Shown here: piece by piece, positions 6,075 through 6,653 of the stretch
Numbering within the stretch: position 1 is the first letter of the stretch
Layout of the letters: the number at the start of each line of letters is the position of its first letter
Assembly: GCA_030631385.1 (NCBI GenBank)
Contig: DAOVLG010000100.1
Span: 1 to 6,653 of the forward strand
Reading direction: 5' to 3'
DNA length: 6,653 bases
DNA from: Candidatus Coatesiibacteriota bacterium
Lineage (GTDB): Bacteria > RBG-13-66-14
Program-made: the position numbers and the translations under genes
Notes under the pieces: model-generated
Databases searched by the model: none
Told to the model about the DNA's origin: nothing
The model's input: the letters and a program-made list of their open reading frames with translations, nothing else

Positions 6075-6653
6075 TTAACCTGCTTTAAAACGGTAATCGG
6101 GCAGCAGCATCGGGCTTTCCCGGTCCGTCACGATGCCGGCCTTCTGTAGCTCCTGTTCGTGTTCTTTAACGTGTTTGAGCGTTAGTTTTCCCACCTCGGC
6201 CCGGCGGGCGAACTTGGCCGCGGAGACCCCTGCGCGGCGTCCAAAGACGGTAATATCTAAAAGGCTGTTCCCCATCAGCCGGTTGCGTCCGTGAATCCCG
6301 CCGGTCACTTCACCGGCGGCGAACAGGCCCGGAATCTGTGTCGAGGAGTCGGGCTTTATCGCCAGGCCGCCGTTTTGGTAGTGCAGCGTCGGGTACACCA
6401 GCATGGGCTCTTTGGAGATGTCTATCCCGTGCCGCATGAACTGCTTGTACTTGGCCGGGAGCTCACGCTGGATGGTGCCCGGTCCGAGGATGATGTCTAT
6501 CATGGGCGAGTCGAGCCAGACGCCGTGGCGGCCGGTGGGGGTGAGAATGCCCTTCTTCCGTTCCAGGCACTCGCGCATGACGGCCGAGGATTCCACGTCG
6601 CGGGGTTCACTGGGGAAGACGAAGTCCTCGCCGTCCCGGTTGACCGGCTCGGC
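6075..6653 (-). CDS. Fumarate reductase/succinate dehydrogenase-type flavoprotein, C-terminal part
   Basis: The frame is open from the right edge to TAA at 6075-6077 and gives 192 residues; the N-terminal FAD-binding part lies outside. Numbered from the edge, residues 87-97 hold YPTLHYQNGGL, which contains the conserved active-site His of the SdhA/FrdA family. It is followed by IPGLFAAGEVTGG and HGRNRLMGNSLLD (about 121-133), whose Arg (R125) corresponds to the substrate-binding Arg of fumarate reductases. The family transfers hydride between FAD and a dicarboxylate or related substrate. The protein ends only about 50 residues after FGRRAG, with a tail ending SPMLLPDYR, so it lacks the longer C-terminal helical domain of E. 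coli SdhA/FrdA. It therefore fits the short subfamily of anaerobes, or a thiol:fumarate reductase/L-aspartate oxidase relative. Its iron-sulfur partner is not in the window. An internal GTG at 6596 is not the real start, because coding continues upstream of it. Confidence 0.85.
   Translation of the reverse strand, partial: AEPVNRDGEDFVFPSEPRDVESSAVMRECLERKKGILTPTGRHGVWLDSPMIDIILGPGTIQRELPAKYKQFMRHGIDISKEPMLVYPTLHYQNGGLAIKPDSSTQIPGLFAAGEVTGGIHGRNRLMGNSLLDITVFGRRAGVSAAKFARRAEVGKLTLKHVKEHEQELQKAGIVTDRESPMLLPDYRFKAG

Noticed and set aside
6075..6596. Flavoprotein as a complete short gene starting at GTG 6596
   Set aside because: The frame stays open to the window edge with plausible coding upstream, and the FAD-binding N-terminus would be missing; it is a gene cut by the window.
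1..6653. CRISPR arrays, tRNA or rRNA genes, insertion sequences
   Set aside because: I saw no regularly spaced repeats, tRNA-like cloverleaf sequence, rRNA core motifs, transposase motifs or terminal inverted repeats; nearly all of the window is coding.

Overview
The window is a GC-rich stretch of a bacterial genome. All supported genes lie on the minus strand, so they are read from the right edge to the left. Two features suggest a Gram-negative or similar uncultured lineage living by respiration: a quinol-oxidising cytochrome b with a membrane-anchored multihaem cytochrome c, and a putative secreted repeat protein. Most starts lack a clear Shine-Dalgarno sequence, which recalls the FCB-type phyla, but the sequence alone does not fix the taxon.

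Right part (6653 to 4949). The window opens inside the C-terminal part of a fumarate reductase/succinate dehydrogenase-type flavoprotein. After a 59-bp gap comes an unrecognised protein with a putative signal peptide and about seven short repeats that resemble beta-propeller blades. A 65-bp spacer with two inverted repeats separates it from the next gene.

Middle (4948 to 3187). Two genes 4 bp apart encode a split, b6-type quinol:cytochrome c oxidoreductase. The first is a four-helix cytochrome b with all four haem ligands and the b6-type cysteine that carries haem c_i (c_n). The second is a three-helix subunit IV-like domain fused to a hexahaem cytochrome c domain. No Rieske protein is encoded in the window. 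Electrons would pass from quinol through the b haems and, by inference, to the six c haems on the outer face. Whether the nearby flavoprotein feeds the same quinone pool cannot be decided here.

Left part (3131 to 1). A DUF2062 membrane protein is followed by a strong sigma70-like promoter, then phoH and a 7TM-HD (PgpH/YqfF-type) gene that overlaps phoH by 14 bp and runs off the left edge before its HD domain. The phoH/7TM-HD pair is a widespread housekeeping arrangement linked to RNA metabolism and cyclic-di-AMP breakdown. The best candidate for unusual biology is the cytochrome pair, with its subunit IV-hexahaem fusion and an altered Qo motif. The orphan repeat protein is second.
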